This document shows positions 42,427 through 52,966 of a stretch of 64,000 nucleotides of DNA, piece after piece; the first letter of the stretch is position 1, and each line of letters begins with the position of its first letter. The notes beneath the pieces were generated by a model. It did no database searches. It worked only from the letters and a program-made list of their open reading frames with translations, and was not told the DNA's origin. The DNA comes from Castellaniella daejeonensis. Its GTDB lineage: Bacteria > Pseudomonadota > Gammaproteobacteria > Burkholderiales > Burkholderiaceae_B. The position numbers and the translations under genes were made by a program. The stretch lies in the NCBI RefSeq assembly GCF_039523555.1, contig NZ_BAAAFN010000009.1, positions 62,001 to 126,000 of the forward strand, written 5' to 3'.

Positions 42427-43677
42427 ATGAAGGTTCTGGTTCTAGGGGCGGGCGTCGTGGGCGTCACGAGCGCCTATTACCTGGCCCGACAAGGGCATGA
42501 AGTCACCGTGATCGACCGCGAGAACGGCACGGCGGAGGAAACGAGCTTCGGCAACGCAGGCCAGCTGTCCTTCGGCTATTCCTCGCCCTGGGCCGCGCCC
42601 GGCATCCCGCTGAAGGCCCTCAAATGGCTGTTCACGCCGCACGCGCCACTGACGATCCGGCCCGACGGCAGTCTGTTCCAGCTGCGCTGGATGCTGGACA
42701 TGTGGCGCAACTGCACGCCGGCCCGCTACGCCGTCAACAAGGAACGCATGCTGCGTCTGTCGGCCTACAGCCGCCAGTGCCTGCATGCGCTGCAGGCCGA
42801 TACCGGCATCCAGTTCGAAGGCCGGCGGCAAGGCACGCTGCAGGTCTTTCGCACCCAGAAGCAGATGGACGACGCACAGCGCGACGTACAGGCCCTGAGC
42901 GACGCCGGCATCGCCCACGAGCTGGTCGATGGCGACCGCCTGGCCCAATACGAGCCCGCGCTGGCCCAGGTGCGCCACAAGCTGGTCGGCGGCCTGCGCA
43001 CGCCGGATGACGAAACCGGCGACTGCCGCCTGTTCACCCAGGCCCTGGCCCGGCTGGCCGAAGCCGAAGGCGTGCGATTCCAGTACGGCGAGACGATCCA
43101 GGCCCTGCAGATCGCGGGCGACCGGGTCACGGGCGTGCAATGCGTCTCGGGGCTGCGGCAGGCCGATGCCTACGTGGTCGCCCTGGGATCGTATTCGCCG
43201 CTGTTGCTGCGCGACGTGGTCGATATCCCGGTCTACCCCATGAAAGGCTATTCCATCACGGTGGACATCGCCGATCCGGAACGCGCCCCGGTATCGACCC
43301 TGCTGGACGAAACCTACAAGATTGCCCTGACCCGTTTCGATGAACGCATCCGCGTGGGCGGGATGGCCGAGGTCGTGGGCTACGACACGGCCCTGGATAC
43401 ACGCCGCCAGCGAACCCTGGAAATGGTGCTGAACGACCTGTTCCCCGGCAGCTACGCGCCGGGCGACGTGCATTTCTGGACGGGACTGCGGCCCAAGACG
43501 CCCGACAGCACGCCGATCGTGGGGCCGACCCGGCTGGGCAACCTGTTCCTGAACACGGGTCACGGCACGCTGGGCTGGACCATGTCCTGCGGCAGCGGCC
43601 GGCTGATCGCCGACATCGTGTCCGGAAAGCCGACCGACATCCGCCACGACGACCTGGGCGTCCAGCGCTACCGCTGA
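42427..43677 (+). CDS. dadA: D-amino acid dehydrogenase, small subunit type
   Basis: Membrane-associated FAD enzyme oxidising D-alanine and other D-amino acids to keto acids and passing electrons to the respiratory chain. The 416 residues begin with the FAD-binding GxGxxG loop VLGAGVVGV (residues 6-14). TSFGNAGQLSFGYSSPWAAPG and YSPLLLRDVVDIPVYPMKGYS follow, then a C-terminal FLNTGHGTLGWTMSCGSG. The dadX racemase is not beside it. A regulator of Lrp type faces it. It ends convergent with the OmpR-like regulator. Confidence 0.95.
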   Translation: MKVLVLGAGVVGVTSAYYLARQGHEVTVIDRENGTAEETSFGNAGQLSFGYSSPWAAPGIPLKALKWLFTPHAPLTIRPDGSLFQLRWMLDMWRNCTPARYAVNKERMLRLSAYSRQCLHALQADTGIQFEGRRQGTLQVFRTQKQMDDAQRDVQALSDAGIAHELVDGDRLAQYEPALAQVRHKLVGGLRTPDDETGDCRLFTQALARLAEAEGVRFQYGETIQALQIAGDRVTGVQCVSGLRQADAYVVALGSYSPLLLRDVVDIPVYPMKGYSITVDIADPERAPVSTLLDETYKIALTRFDERIRVGGMAEVVGYDTALDTRRQRTLEMVLNDLFPGSYAPGDVHFWTGLRPKTPDSTPIVGPTRLGNLFLNTGHGTLGWTMSCGSGRLIADIVSGKPTDIRHDDLGVQRYR

Positions 43678-43689
43678 GCTGCGGCCGGT

Positions 43690-44391
43690 TCAGATTTCCC
43701 AGACATAGCCGTAGCCGCGCAGGGGCTCGAGCGGCAGGTCCATGCCGGCCTGCCGCCCCCGCCGGCGCAGGCGGCTGATGATGCCGGACGGCCTGGGATC
43801 GTGCGAAGCACGCTCGGAGACATGCCGCCAGGCATGGAACAGGGCCTGGTCCAGCATGTCGTGGCTGGCGACATGACCGGGGGCCTCGAACAGGCAGGTC
43901 AGGATCGCGCGCTCGGAAACCGACAGGCGCAGCGAGGCGCCGTCGCGGTGCCGCAGGATCCAGCACTCGGCCTCCAGCACCCAGGGGCCGATGCCATGCA
44001 CCGGGCTTGCCGCGTCATCGATGTATTCCAGGCGGCGCAGGCGCAGGGCCCGCAGGGCGGAAGCCAGCATGGCCGGCGGATCGTCCTGCTGCATGATCCA
44101 ATCCACCCCGACCTGCAGCAGCGCCATCAATTCGCCATGGCGCGGGGAATCCACGATAGCCACCAGGTCCAGGGGCTGGCCCATGTCGCGCGCCAGCCAG
44201 GCCGCCCGGCAGTTGGCGGCCGGATCCGCCATCAGGAGCGCTGCGTCGCACGCCAGCATGTCTGCGCGGATCGTATCCCGATCGGCGTGCTCGATGGATG
44301 CATAGCGCCGCACACGGCACCCCACCTTCCGCAGGTACATCAGGTCGGCATTGTCGTTCGGCGCCAACGCCCAGAGCAGGCGGTCTCGCAT
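43690..44391 (-). CDS. OmpR-like winged-helix regulator with degenerate receiver domain
   Basis: A 233-residue regulator. The C-terminal domain is an OmpR/PhoB-type winged helix (LRLSVSERAILTCLFEAPGH, then LRGYGYVWEI as the wing). The N-terminal domain resembles a receiver but lacks the phospho-acceptor aspartate: the strand-3 motif reads DAALLMADP, so Met54 sits where Asp is expected, and the N-terminal acidic pair is not obvious. No sensor kinase is adjacent. It probably acts without phosphorylation. It is divergent from the XRE gene, sharing an 86-base promoter region. Confidence 0.8.
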   Translation of the reverse strand: MRDRLLWALAPNDNADLMYLRKVGCRVRRYASIEHADRDTIRADMLACDAALLMADPAANCRAAWLARDMGQPLDLVAIVDSPRHGELMALLQVGVDWIMQQDDPPAMLASALRALRLRRLEYIDDAASPVHGIGPWVLEAECWILRHRDGASLRLSVSERAILTCLFEAPGHVASHDMLDQALFHAWRHVSERASHDPRPSGIISRLRRRGRQAGMDLPLEPLRGYGYVWEI

Positions 44392-44419
44392 GTACTTCCC
44401 CCGGCGAACCCCTTGATAT

Positions 44420-44443
44420 CACGAAAGTATTATTTCATAAACA
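44420..44443. promoter_or_regulatory. Bipartite AT-rich motif shared with the dadA promoter
   Basis: cacgaaagtattatttcata recalls cacgaaaatcttattttttc at 42345. Aligned with a three-base gap in the second half, both hold a CACGAAA part and a TTTCATAAA part. It lies 29 bases upstream of the OmpR-like start and 35 bases before the XRE start. Shared regulator binding is inferred. Confidence 0.55.
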
Positions 44444-44477
44444 CCATAGTGATCATCATTTTTAGTCCAATGGGCGC

Positions 44478-44837
44478 GTGGAAACCTTTGCACAACGCCT
44501 CCGGCATGCCCGGCTCCTGCGCGGCCTGTCGCAGGAGGCCCTGGCACGCGCCTGCGGCCTGTCGCAAAGCGCCATCTCCAGCTACGAGAACAGCACCCGC
44601 CAATCGCCGACGAAACTGCTGAACCTGGCCCAGGCCCTGGGAGTGGACATCTACTGGCTGAGCCGGGGCACCGGCGGCATGGCGCCGTCCCCCGCCGCCG
44701 GGGCGCCGGCAGAACACGCCTGGCCATTTCCTTCGATCGAGCCCCGGCAATTCTGGTCCCTGACCCGCAAGGACCGCCTGATGGTGGAAAGAGCCGTCGG
44801 CGCCCTGATCGACAGCCTGCTGACTTCGAAAGGATAG
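44478..44837 (+). CDS. XRE family helix-turn-helix regulator (GTG start)
   Basis: Small Cro/C1-type regulator of 119 residues. The HTH is residues 5-60: RLRHARLLRGLSQEALARAC then GLSQSAISSYENSTRQSP. A Pro/Ala linker leads to a C-terminal part with SLTRKDRLMVERAVGALIDSL, a likely dimerisation helix. The start is GTG at 44478; the nearby ATG at 44470 is out of frame. It is divergent from the OmpR-like gene and 38 bases ahead of the TPP riboswitch. The ligand is unknown. Confidence 0.85.
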   Translation: METFAQRLRHARLLRGLSQEALARACGLSQSAISSYENSTRQSPTKLLNLAQALGVDIYWLSRGTGGMAPSPAAGAPAEHAWPFPSIEPRQFWSLTRKDRLMVERAVGALIDSLLTSKG

Positions 44838-44874
44838 TCCGCCTCCACGCTGCGCAGGCGGTATACTGCTTCCA

Positions 44875-44958
44875 CACGCAGGGGTACTCGCCGGCCTGGC
44901 CGGCGTGTTGAGAGAGGCCCTTCGTACCAGTACGGATAATGCCGATGCTGGGAGCGTG
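44875..44958 (+). ncRNA. TPP riboswitch (THI box) of thiC
   Basis: Thiamine-pyrophosphate-binding leader. P1 ends are cacgc (from 44875) and gcgtg (to 44958). The conserved core is visible in order: CAGGGGTACTC, a GC stem-loop with gccggc arms, GTTGAGAGAGGCCCTT (the T-loop UGAGA and ACCCUU-type strand), then GGATAATGCCGATGCTGGGAG. It controls the thiC immediately downstream and would reduce it when TPP is plentiful. Confidence 0.93.
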
Positions 44959-44970
44959 CGCTGTTTCCAC

Positions 44971-45017
44971 CGCGGTTTCAATCCATACCGGAACCATCCC
45001 CCGGAACGCGCTTTTTT
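44971..45017 (+). terminator. Possible expression-platform terminator of the TPP riboswitch
   Basis: A bulged stem of about 8 bp pairs 44971-44979 with 45003-45010 and is followed by a c and six T residues (45012-45017). It lies between the aptamer and thiC, about 55 bases before the start. Switching by termination or by masking of the ribosome site cannot be told apart here. Confidence 0.4.
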
Positions 45018-45071
45018 CCCTCCCCGACTCGGCTCCACTTCCGAAATCCTTTTCGAACCTGGAGCTATACC

Positions 45072-46985
<1,914 letters not shown>

Positions 46986-47061
46986 GGCCCCGGGCGCGGG
47001 ATGCCGGCTCGCCCCGGATGAAATCCGGGGCGCCGCCGGGCCGCCCGGACGCGGCCCGCGC

Positions 47062-47715
47062 CTATTTCACTGCGTACAGGAACAATTCCACCCGGCGGTT
47101 CAGGGCGCGGCCCTGGGCCGTGCCGTTGTCGCCCACCGGATTGGCGGCGCCGCGGCCTTCGGCCATGAGCCGGTCGGCAGCCACGCCCTGCCCCGCCAGG
47201 TACTGCGTCACCGCGCCGGCCCGGCGCTGGGACAGGGGTACGTTGATCGCATCGGTCCCGGTGGAATCCGTATAGCCGATCGCCTTGGCGCGCAGTTCAG
47301 GATGCTGGCTCAGGGCCCGGGCCACGCTGTCCAGGACCGGCAGCAGTTCAGGCTTCAGCACGGCCTTGTTGGTGTCGAACGATACGTTGCTGGGGATGTT
47401 GACCTTCAGGGTGCCGTCGGGCATTTCGATCACGGCGATCCCCAGATCCGATGCGCCGGATTTCTCGACGTCCTGCTTGACGGTCTTCCAGTTGTAGCCG
47501 ACGACGCTGCCCACCACGGTGCCGATGCCAGCGCCGATCAGGGCCGCCTGACTGCTGTCGCCGATCAGCACCCCCAGCCCCGCGCCGATCGCGGCGCCTG
47601 CTCCGGCACCGACCGCCGTGTTCTGGCCCTGGGGCGTCATGTTGGCGCAGGCCGTCAGGAGCGCCAGGCTGCCGATCGCCGCCGACAGGGCGGCCCGTTG
47701 CGTTGCTGTACGCAT
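47062..47715 (-). CDS. OmpA-family lipoprotein with glycine-zipper segment
   Basis: Outer-membrane lipoprotein of 217 residues. The signal ends at LLTAC (lipobox). A glycine-zipper (AVGAGAGAAIGAGLGVLIGD and GIGTVVGSVVGYNW) is followed by an OmpA/MotB peptidoglycan-binding domain with IGYTDSTGTDAINVPLSQRR and GRGAANPV, the loop that holds the DAP residue. This is the YiaD-like layout. The start at 47715 has AGGAG six bases upstream. Confidence 0.9.
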   Translation of the reverse strand: MRTATQRAALSAAIGSLALLTACANMTPQGQNTAVGAGAGAAIGAGLGVLIGDSSQAALIGAGIGTVVGSVVGYNWKTVKQDVEKSGASDLGIAVIEMPDGTLKVNIPSNVSFDTNKAVLKPELLPVLDSVARALSQHPELRAKAIGYTDSTGTDAINVPLSQRRAGAVTQYLAGQGVAADRLMAEGRGAANPVGDNGTAQGRALNRRVELFLYAVK

Positions 47716-47899
47716 CTCGTTCTCCTTGTTGTACGGACACGGACAGCGTAGCAAGAAGGCCAGGCGGCGGTGTAAGCCGATGCAGCCAAAGAAGACGAGA
47801 CGTTTCTGCTGTGCAAGGCACCGGCGGGATGGCGAAGCGCCCCGCGCAGGACGCGGGCGCCGCATCGCCGCCCGGCCGTGCTGCCGGGCGCCCCCTGCC

Positions 47900-48640
47900 T
47901 TAATGCAGGATCTGGCTCAGGAACAGCTTGGTGCGTTCGTTCTGAGGATTGTCGAAGAACGCGTCCGGCACGTTTTCTTCGATGATCTCGCCGTGGTCCA
48001 TGAAGATCACCCGGTCGGCGACCTTGCGCGCGAAGCCCATTTCGTGGGTCACGCACAGCATCGTCATGCCGGTTTCCTCGGCCAGCTCCACCATGACGTC
48101 CAGCACTTCCTTGACCATTTCGGGGTCCAGGGCGGAAGTCGGCTCGTCGAACAGCATGATCTTGGGGTTCATGCACAGGGACCGGGCGATCGCCACGCGC
48201 TGCTGCTGGCCGCCGGAGAGCTGGCCGGGGTATTTGTTGGCCTGGTCCGGAATGCGCACGCGTTCAAGGTATTTCATGGCGGTCGCCTCGGCTTCGGCCT
48301 TGGGCTGCTTGAGCACCCAGACCGGCCCCAGCGTCAGGTTCTCCAGCACGGTCATGTGCGGGAACAGGTTGAAGTGCTGGAACACCATGCCGACATCGCG
48401 GCGGATGGCTTCGATCTGCTTCAGGTCGTTGGTCAGCTCGGTGCCGTCGACGATGATCTTGCCTTCCTGGTGCTCTTCCAGGCGATTGATGCAGCGGATC
48501 ATGGTCGACTTGCCCGACCCGGAAGGGCCGCAGATCACGATGCGTTCGCTGGGCGCGACATCCAGGTTCAGGTCCTTCAGGACGTGGAACTGGCCGTACC
48601 ACTTGTTGACGTTCTGCAGGCGGATGATGGGTTCCGACAT
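47900..48640 (-). CDS. aapP: Amino-acid ABC transporter ATP-binding protein
   Basis: ATPase of a polar amino-acid uptake system. The 246 residues hold Walker A GPSGSGKST (38-46), the signature LSGGQQQRVAIARSL near residue 145, and Walker B IMLFDEPTSALD. It closely resembles GltL/GlnQ/AapP proteins. It ends the aapJ-aapQ-aapM-aapP set, 48 bases behind aapM. A GC hairpin without a T tract lies just past its stop (47869-47890). Confidence 0.92.
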   Translation of the reverse strand: MSEPIIRLQNVNKWYGQFHVLKDLNLDVAPSERIVICGPSGSGKSTMIRCINRLEEHQEGKIIVDGTELTNDLKQIEAIRRDVGMVFQHFNLFPHMTVLENLTLGPVWVLKQPKAEAEATAMKYLERVRIPDQANKYPGQLSGGQQQRVAIARSLCMNPKIMLFDEPTSALDPEMVKEVLDVMVELAEETGMTMLCVTHEMGFARKVADRVIFMDHGEIIEENVPDAFFDNPQNERTKLFLSQILH

Positions 48641-48688
48641 GGACGGAGGCTCCTGCGGCGGGGCAGCGGCCCCGCCTGTACACGAAGA

Positions 48689-49783
48689 TTAACGACGCTG
48701 CCCCTGATCAAGCTTGCGTTCCAGCGACAGGCTGTAGCGCGAGATCGAGTAGCAGAAGATGAAGTAGATGACCGAGATGAACAAGTAGGATTCCGTGCTG
48801 AATCCGCGCCAGACGGCGTCGGACACGGCCGCCTTGGCCGCCTGGGTCAGGTCGAAGATGCCGATGATCACCACCAGGGACGTGTCCTTGAACAGGGAAA
48901 TGAAGATCCCCACCAGCGGCGGGATCACGATCTTCAGCGCCTGCGGCAGGATGATCTTGCGCATCTGCTGCCAGTAACCCAGGCCCAGGGAATCGGCGCC
49001 TTCGTACTGGCCCTTGGGGATGGCCTGCAGGCCGCCGCGCACGGTTTCGGCCACATAGGCCGCCGCGAACAGGATGATGGCGATCTGGGCGCGCAGCAGC
49101 TTGTCGATGGAAAAGCCTTCGGGCAGGAACAGCGGCAGCATGACCGAGGACATGAACAGCAGGCTGACCAGGGGAACCCCGCGGATCAGCTCGATGTAGA
49201 CCACGCACACGGCCTTGACCCCCGGCATGTGCGAGCGCCGTCCCAGGGCCAGCAGCAGCCCGAATGGAAAGGCGAAGGCGATGCCGAAGGTGGACAGGAT
49301 CAGGGTCAGCGGCAGGCCGCCCCACTTGGCGTTTTCCACGTAGGTCAGGCCCAGGACGCCACCCCACATCAGCACGCCGACCGCCACCAGGGCGACGACC
49401 CACAGCAGGCCCAGGAACGGCTTCCAGAACCAGCGGATGCAGCTGCAGACGATCGCGCCCACCAGGATCACGGAAGCCAGCAGCGGACGCCACTGCTCGT
49501 CGTAGGGGTAGATGCCGAAGAGGATCAGGCGGTGCTTTTCGCGCACGAAGGCCCAGCAGTAGCCGCCGGTTTCACGGCACTGTGCTGCCGTCGTGGCGGC
49601 GAAGTCGGGCTTCACGAACAGGTAGTCGATCAGGGCCGGGATCGCCAGCATCAGCAGCCACAGGGCCAGGATCGTCAGGATCGAGTTCAGCGGCGACGAG
49701 AACAGCCGGCTGCGCAGCCAGCCGACCACGCCCGTGTCGGCGCGCGGGGGCAGGCGATCGGTGCCAGGGAGAGTGCGGTCCAT
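48689..49783 (-). CDS. aapM: Amino-acid ABC transporter permease, AapM type
   Basis: Inner-membrane permease of 364 residues. Its long N-terminal part (about 110 residues including LLILFGIYPYDEQWRPLLA-like sequence after the first helices) is typical of the Aap/Bzt group. The core has the ATPase-contact EAA loop ETVRGGLQAIPKGQYEGADSLG near residue 260, then helices to the end. The ATG directly follows the aapQ stop (zero bases between), so translation is coupled. Confidence 0.9.
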   Translation of the reverse strand: MDRTLPGTDRLPPRADTGVVGWLRSRLFSSPLNSILTILALWLLMLAIPALIDYLFVKPDFAATTAAQCRETGGYCWAFVREKHRLILFGIYPYDEQWRPLLASVILVGAIVCSCIRWFWKPFLGLLWVVALVAVGVLMWGGVLGLTYVENAKWGGLPLTLILSTFGIAFAFPFGLLLALGRRSHMPGVKAVCVVYIELIRGVPLVSLLFMSSVMLPLFLPEGFSIDKLLRAQIAIILFAAAYVAETVRGGLQAIPKGQYEGADSLGLGYWQQMRKIILPQALKIVIPPLVGIFISLFKDTSLVVIIGIFDLTQAAKAAVSDAVWRGFSTESYLFISVIYFIFCYSISRYSLSLERKLDQGQRR

Positions 49784-50971
49784 CTATCGCTCCACCAGCG
49801 CGATGCGCTTGTTGTACCAGTTCATGAAGATCGAGATCGACAGGCTGACCACCAGGTAGGCCGCCATGATGATCATGATGCCTTCGATGGCCTGTCCGGT
49901 CTGGTTCAGGATGGTGTTGGTGACGGCCACGATATCGGGATAGCCGATGGCCACGGCCAGGGAACTGTTCTTGGTCAGGTTCAGGTACTGGCTGGTCATG
50001 GGCGGGATGATGACCCGCATCGCCTGGGGCAGGATCACCAGCCGCAAGGTGCGCGCCCGCGACAGGCCGATCGACGAAGCGGCTTCCCATTGGCCCTGGT
50101 TGACGGCCTGGATGCCCGAACGCACGACCTCGCCCACGAAGGCCGAGGTGTAGGTCACCAGCCCCAGGAGCAGCGCCGAGAACTCGGGCGACATGTTCAG
50201 GCCGCCCTGGAAATTGAAGCCCTTGAACTCCGGCCGGTCGATTTCGAGCGAACCGCCGCTGATCCAGAAGGCCAGCACGGGCACGATCACCAGCAGGCCC
50301 AGCGCGGCACGGCCCAGGGGGAAGATCTGGCCGGTGGCGTCCTGGCGGCGGCGCGCCCAGTGGGCCAGCAGCACGATCAGCACGATCGCCAGCGCCAGCC
50401 CGCCGAAGATCCAGTCCATGGCATCGCCCTTGAACCAGGGGATCTTGAAGCCGCGGTTGGAGACGAAGACGTCCGGCAGGGGCTGCAGCGCCTGCCTGGG
50501 GCCGGGCATGATCTCGGTGATGAGGGCATACCAGAAGAACAGCTGCAGCAGCAGCGGGATGTTGCGCATGACCTCGATGTAGAGGCCGGACAGGCGCGAG
50601 ATCAGCCAGTTCTTGGACAGCCGGCTGATGCCCAGCAGCGTGCCGAACAATGTGGCGGCAATCACCCCGATCACGGAGACCTTCAGGGTGTTCAGCAGGC
50701 CGACCACGACCGCATGGCCGTAGGTATCGGCGGGCGAATATTGCACCATCGATTCGCCGATGGCGAACCCGGCTTCTTCGTGCAGGAAATCGAAGCCGGT
50801 GGAAATATTGCGCGCGGCCAGATTGTGCAGCGTGTTGGATGTCAGGTACCACACGCCCAGGGCGACCAGGCCCAGGATCACGACCTGGTAGATCAGCGCG
50901 CGCGTGGCCGGATCGTTCCAGGACCAACGGCGGCGCGGCGCCCTGGGTGCGCGATGTGTCGTTTCATTCAT
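49784..50971 (-). CDS. aapQ: Amino-acid ABC transporter permease, AapQ type
   Basis: First permease of the pair, 395 residues, about eight membrane helices. The EAA loop is EVVRSGIQAVNQGQWEAASS followed by IGLSRARTLRLVILPQA. A large periplasmic segment between the early helices and the core (with LPDVFVSNRGFKIPW) is the mark of AapQ/BztB-type permeases rather than small GltJ-type ones. It begins 86 bases after aapJ, behind two stem-loops. Confidence 0.9.
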   Translation of the reverse strand: MNETTHRAPRAPRRRWSWNDPATRALIYQVVILGLVALGVWYLTSNTLHNLAARNISTGFDFLHEEAGFAIGESMVQYSPADTYGHAVVVGLLNTLKVSVIGVIAATLFGTLLGISRLSKNWLISRLSGLYIEVMRNIPLLLQLFFWYALITEIMPGPRQALQPLPDVFVSNRGFKIPWFKGDAMDWIFGGLALAIVLIVLLAHWARRRQDATGQIFPLGRAALGLLVIVPVLAFWISGGSLEIDRPEFKGFNFQGGLNMSPEFSALLLGLVTYTSAFVGEVVRSGIQAVNQGQWEAASSIGLSRARTLRLVILPQAMRVIIPPMTSQYLNLTKNSSLAVAIGYPDIVAVTNTILNQTGQAIEGIMIIMAAYLVVSLSISIFMNWYNKRIALVER

Positions 50972-50990
50972 AGAGGATGCGGGCGGTGAA

Positions 50991-51039
50991 GGCGGCTGAC
51001 GCCGCCGGAACCCGGCCGCCGGGAGGACCCCGGCGGCCG
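50991..51039 (-). other. Intercistronic stem-loops between aapJ and aapQ
   Basis: A perfect 11-bp GC stem (51013-51023 with 51029-51039, loop aggac) and a 6-bp stem (50991-50996 with 51001-51006) lie in the gap. Neither has a T tract. Such hairpins after a binding-protein gene usually protect its mRNA and limit read-through, giving more receptor than permease; this role is inferred. Confidence 0.65.
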
Positions 51040-51057
51040 AAAGGGCCTATGGCCGGA

Positions 51058-52074
51058 TCAGCGGATCGGCCAGGCGTACATCACGCCGCCCTTGGTCCAC
51101 TGGGCATTCAGGCCACGCTCCAGCTTGAGCGGGGAGCCCATGCCGATGTTGCGCTCGAACGATTCTCCGTAGTTGCCGACCTGCTTGATGATGTTGTAGG
51201 CCCACTTCTTGTCCAGACCCAGGCCCTTGCCCATGTCGCCGGACACACCCAGGATGCGCTGGATGTTGGGGTTCGGGCTCTTCAGCATTTCTTCCAGGTT
51301 CTGGGAGGTGATGCCGTATTCCTCGGACTCGATCATGGCGTTCAGCGCCCAGCGCACGACCATGAACCACTCGTCGTCGCCCTGGCGGACCATGGGGCCC
51401 AGGGGTTCCTTGGAGAAGTCTTCCGGCAGGATGATGTAGTCATCCGGCGTGGCCGAGGATGCGCGCAGGCTGCCCAGCTGGGACTTGTCGCTGGTGACCA
51501 CGTCGCAGCGGCCGGATTCGAAGGTGCGGAAGCCTTCTTCGGAAGTGTTGATCACCACCGGCTTGAATTCGAGGTTGTGGGCGCGGAACCAGTCGGCCAG
51601 GTTCAGCTCGGTGGTGGTGCCCTGCAGCACGCAGACCGAGGCGCCGCCCAGCTCGGTGGCGCTCTTCACGCCCAGGCTCTTCTTCACCAGCACGCCCTGG
51701 CTGTCGTAGTAGTTGACCCCGGCGCTCATCAGGCCCAGCGTGGTGTCGCGGGTCATGGTGGCGGTGGTGTTGCGGGTGAGCACGTCGACTTCGCCGGACT
51801 GCAGTGCCGTGAAGCGCTGCTGGGTGGTGAGCGGCGTGGCCTTGAACTTGCTGGCGTCGCCGAAGACCATGGCGGCCACGGCACGGCACATGTCGATGTC
51901 GATGCCCTTCCAGACGCCCTTGCTGTCGGCCTGGGAGAAGCCGGGCAGGCCGGCGTTCACGCCGCACTGCACGAAGCCGCGCGCCTTGACGGCATTGTAG
52001 GTTTCACCTGCCTGAGCGGTCGTGCCGGCGAACAGCAGTGCCGCACTGACGGCTGCGAGTTTCATGAATTTCAT
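51058..52074 (-). CDS. aapJ: General amino-acid ABC transporter substrate-binding protein
   Basis: Periplasmic receptor of 338 residues with a Sec signal (MKFMKLAAVSAALLFAGTTA, cut after AQA). The SBP family 3 fold shows GVWKGIDIDMCRAVAAMVFG, FTALQSGEVDVLTRNTTATM and VCVLQGTTTELNLADWF. It has the length of AapJ/BztA proteins, broader in ligand than GltI. The start at 52074 has AAAGG six bases away; 52080 and 52125 are worse. It heads the aap operon and is divergent from ftsE. Confidence 0.93.
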   Translation of the reverse strand: MKFMKLAAVSAALLFAGTTAQAGETYNAVKARGFVQCGVNAGLPGFSQADSKGVWKGIDIDMCRAVAAMVFGDASKFKATPLTTQQRFTALQSGEVDVLTRNTTATMTRDTTLGLMSAGVNYYDSQGVLVKKSLGVKSATELGGASVCVLQGTTTELNLADWFRAHNLEFKPVVINTSEEGFRTFESGRCDVVTSDKSQLGSLRASSATPDDYIILPEDFSKEPLGPMVRQGDDEWFMVVRWALNAMIESEEYGITSQNLEEMLKSPNPNIQRILGVSGDMGKGLGLDKKWAYNIIKQVGNYGESFERNIGMGSPLKLERGLNAQWTKGGVMYAWPIR

Positions 52075-52267
52075 AGTCATCCTTTCCCGATTTGAGCAAG
52101 TGGCGTTGAACAACACGGAATACAATCTTGTGGAATTGGTCCGTCTGGCCTAGATCGTAGCCTGCCACCGCAGGCATGAAACATGCGGGATATCCCTGCT
52201 CCCATCGTGGCGATCGAGGCGCGCCACGGCGCGCCGGCCCGGACCCGGATCGACTCGCCAGGTGCCC

Positions 52268-52966
52268 ATGATCGAATTCCAGCATGTCTTCAAATCTTTT
52301 GGCCGGGGGCGAAATATACTCGCCGACGTCAATTTCTGCATCAAGCCCGGTGAATTCGTCTTCGTCTCGGGCCCTTCGGGCGCAGGCAAATCCACCCTGC
52401 TGAAGCTGGTCGGCGGGCTGGAGCCCGCCAGCCGGGGCGCGGTCACGGTCAACGGCCATCGCATCGACCGGCTCTCGGCACGCATGCTGCCCTACCTGCG
52501 GCGCACCGTCGGCCTGATCCTGCAGGACGCCCACCTGCTGTTCGACCGCAATGCCTTCGACAACGTCATGCTGCCCCTGGCCGTGCTGGGGCTGGACCGC
52601 GCCACGGCCGCCACCCGCGCCCGCGCCGCCATGGAAAAGGTGGGCCTGCGCGGCAAGGAAGACCTGTCGCCCATCGAGCTGTCGGGCGGCGAGCAGCAGC
52701 GCCTGGCCATTGCCCGGGCCATCGTGGGCAGGCCCGCCATCCTGATCGCCGACGAACCCACCGCCAACCTGGACCACGACAGCGCCATGCGCATCATGGA
52801 CGTATTCCGCGACTTCAACCAGGTGGGCGTCACCACCCTGATCGCCTCGCACGACACCGCGCTCATGGCCCGCTACGCACGGCGCACCCTGCGCATCGAT
52901 GCCGGGCGGTTCGAGGACATCCCGGGTGTGCCGGAACTGCTCGACCCCGCCAAGGAGACCGCATGA
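52268..52966 (+). CDS. ftsE: Cell-division ATP-binding protein FtsE
   Basis: ATPase of the FtsEX complex, which activates periplasmic amidases at the septum. The 232 residues have Walker A GPSGAGKST (35-43), SGGEQQRLAIARAIVG and DEPTANLD. FtsE-type features include LILQDAHLLFDRNAFDNVMLPL. The ATG at 52268 is preferred over the GTG six bases upstream. It overlaps ftsX by four bases. Confidence 0.95.
   Translation: MIEFQHVFKSFGRGRNILADVNFCIKPGEFVFVSGPSGAGKSTLLKLVGGLEPASRGAVTVNGHRIDRLSARMLPYLRRTVGLILQDAHLLFDRNAFDNVMLPLAVLGLDRATAATRARAAMEKVGLRGKEDLSPIELSGGEQQRLAIARAIVGRPAILIADEPTANLDHDSAMRIMDVFRDFNQVGVTTLIASHDTALMARYARRTLRIDAGRFEDIPGVPELLDPAKETA

Noticed and set aside
47618..50989. 1123-codon plus-strand open frame opposite the aap operon
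   Set aside because: The minus strand encodes a complete ABC transporter with Walker, signature and EAA motifs. The plus frame is His/Gln/Asp-rich and resembles no protein.
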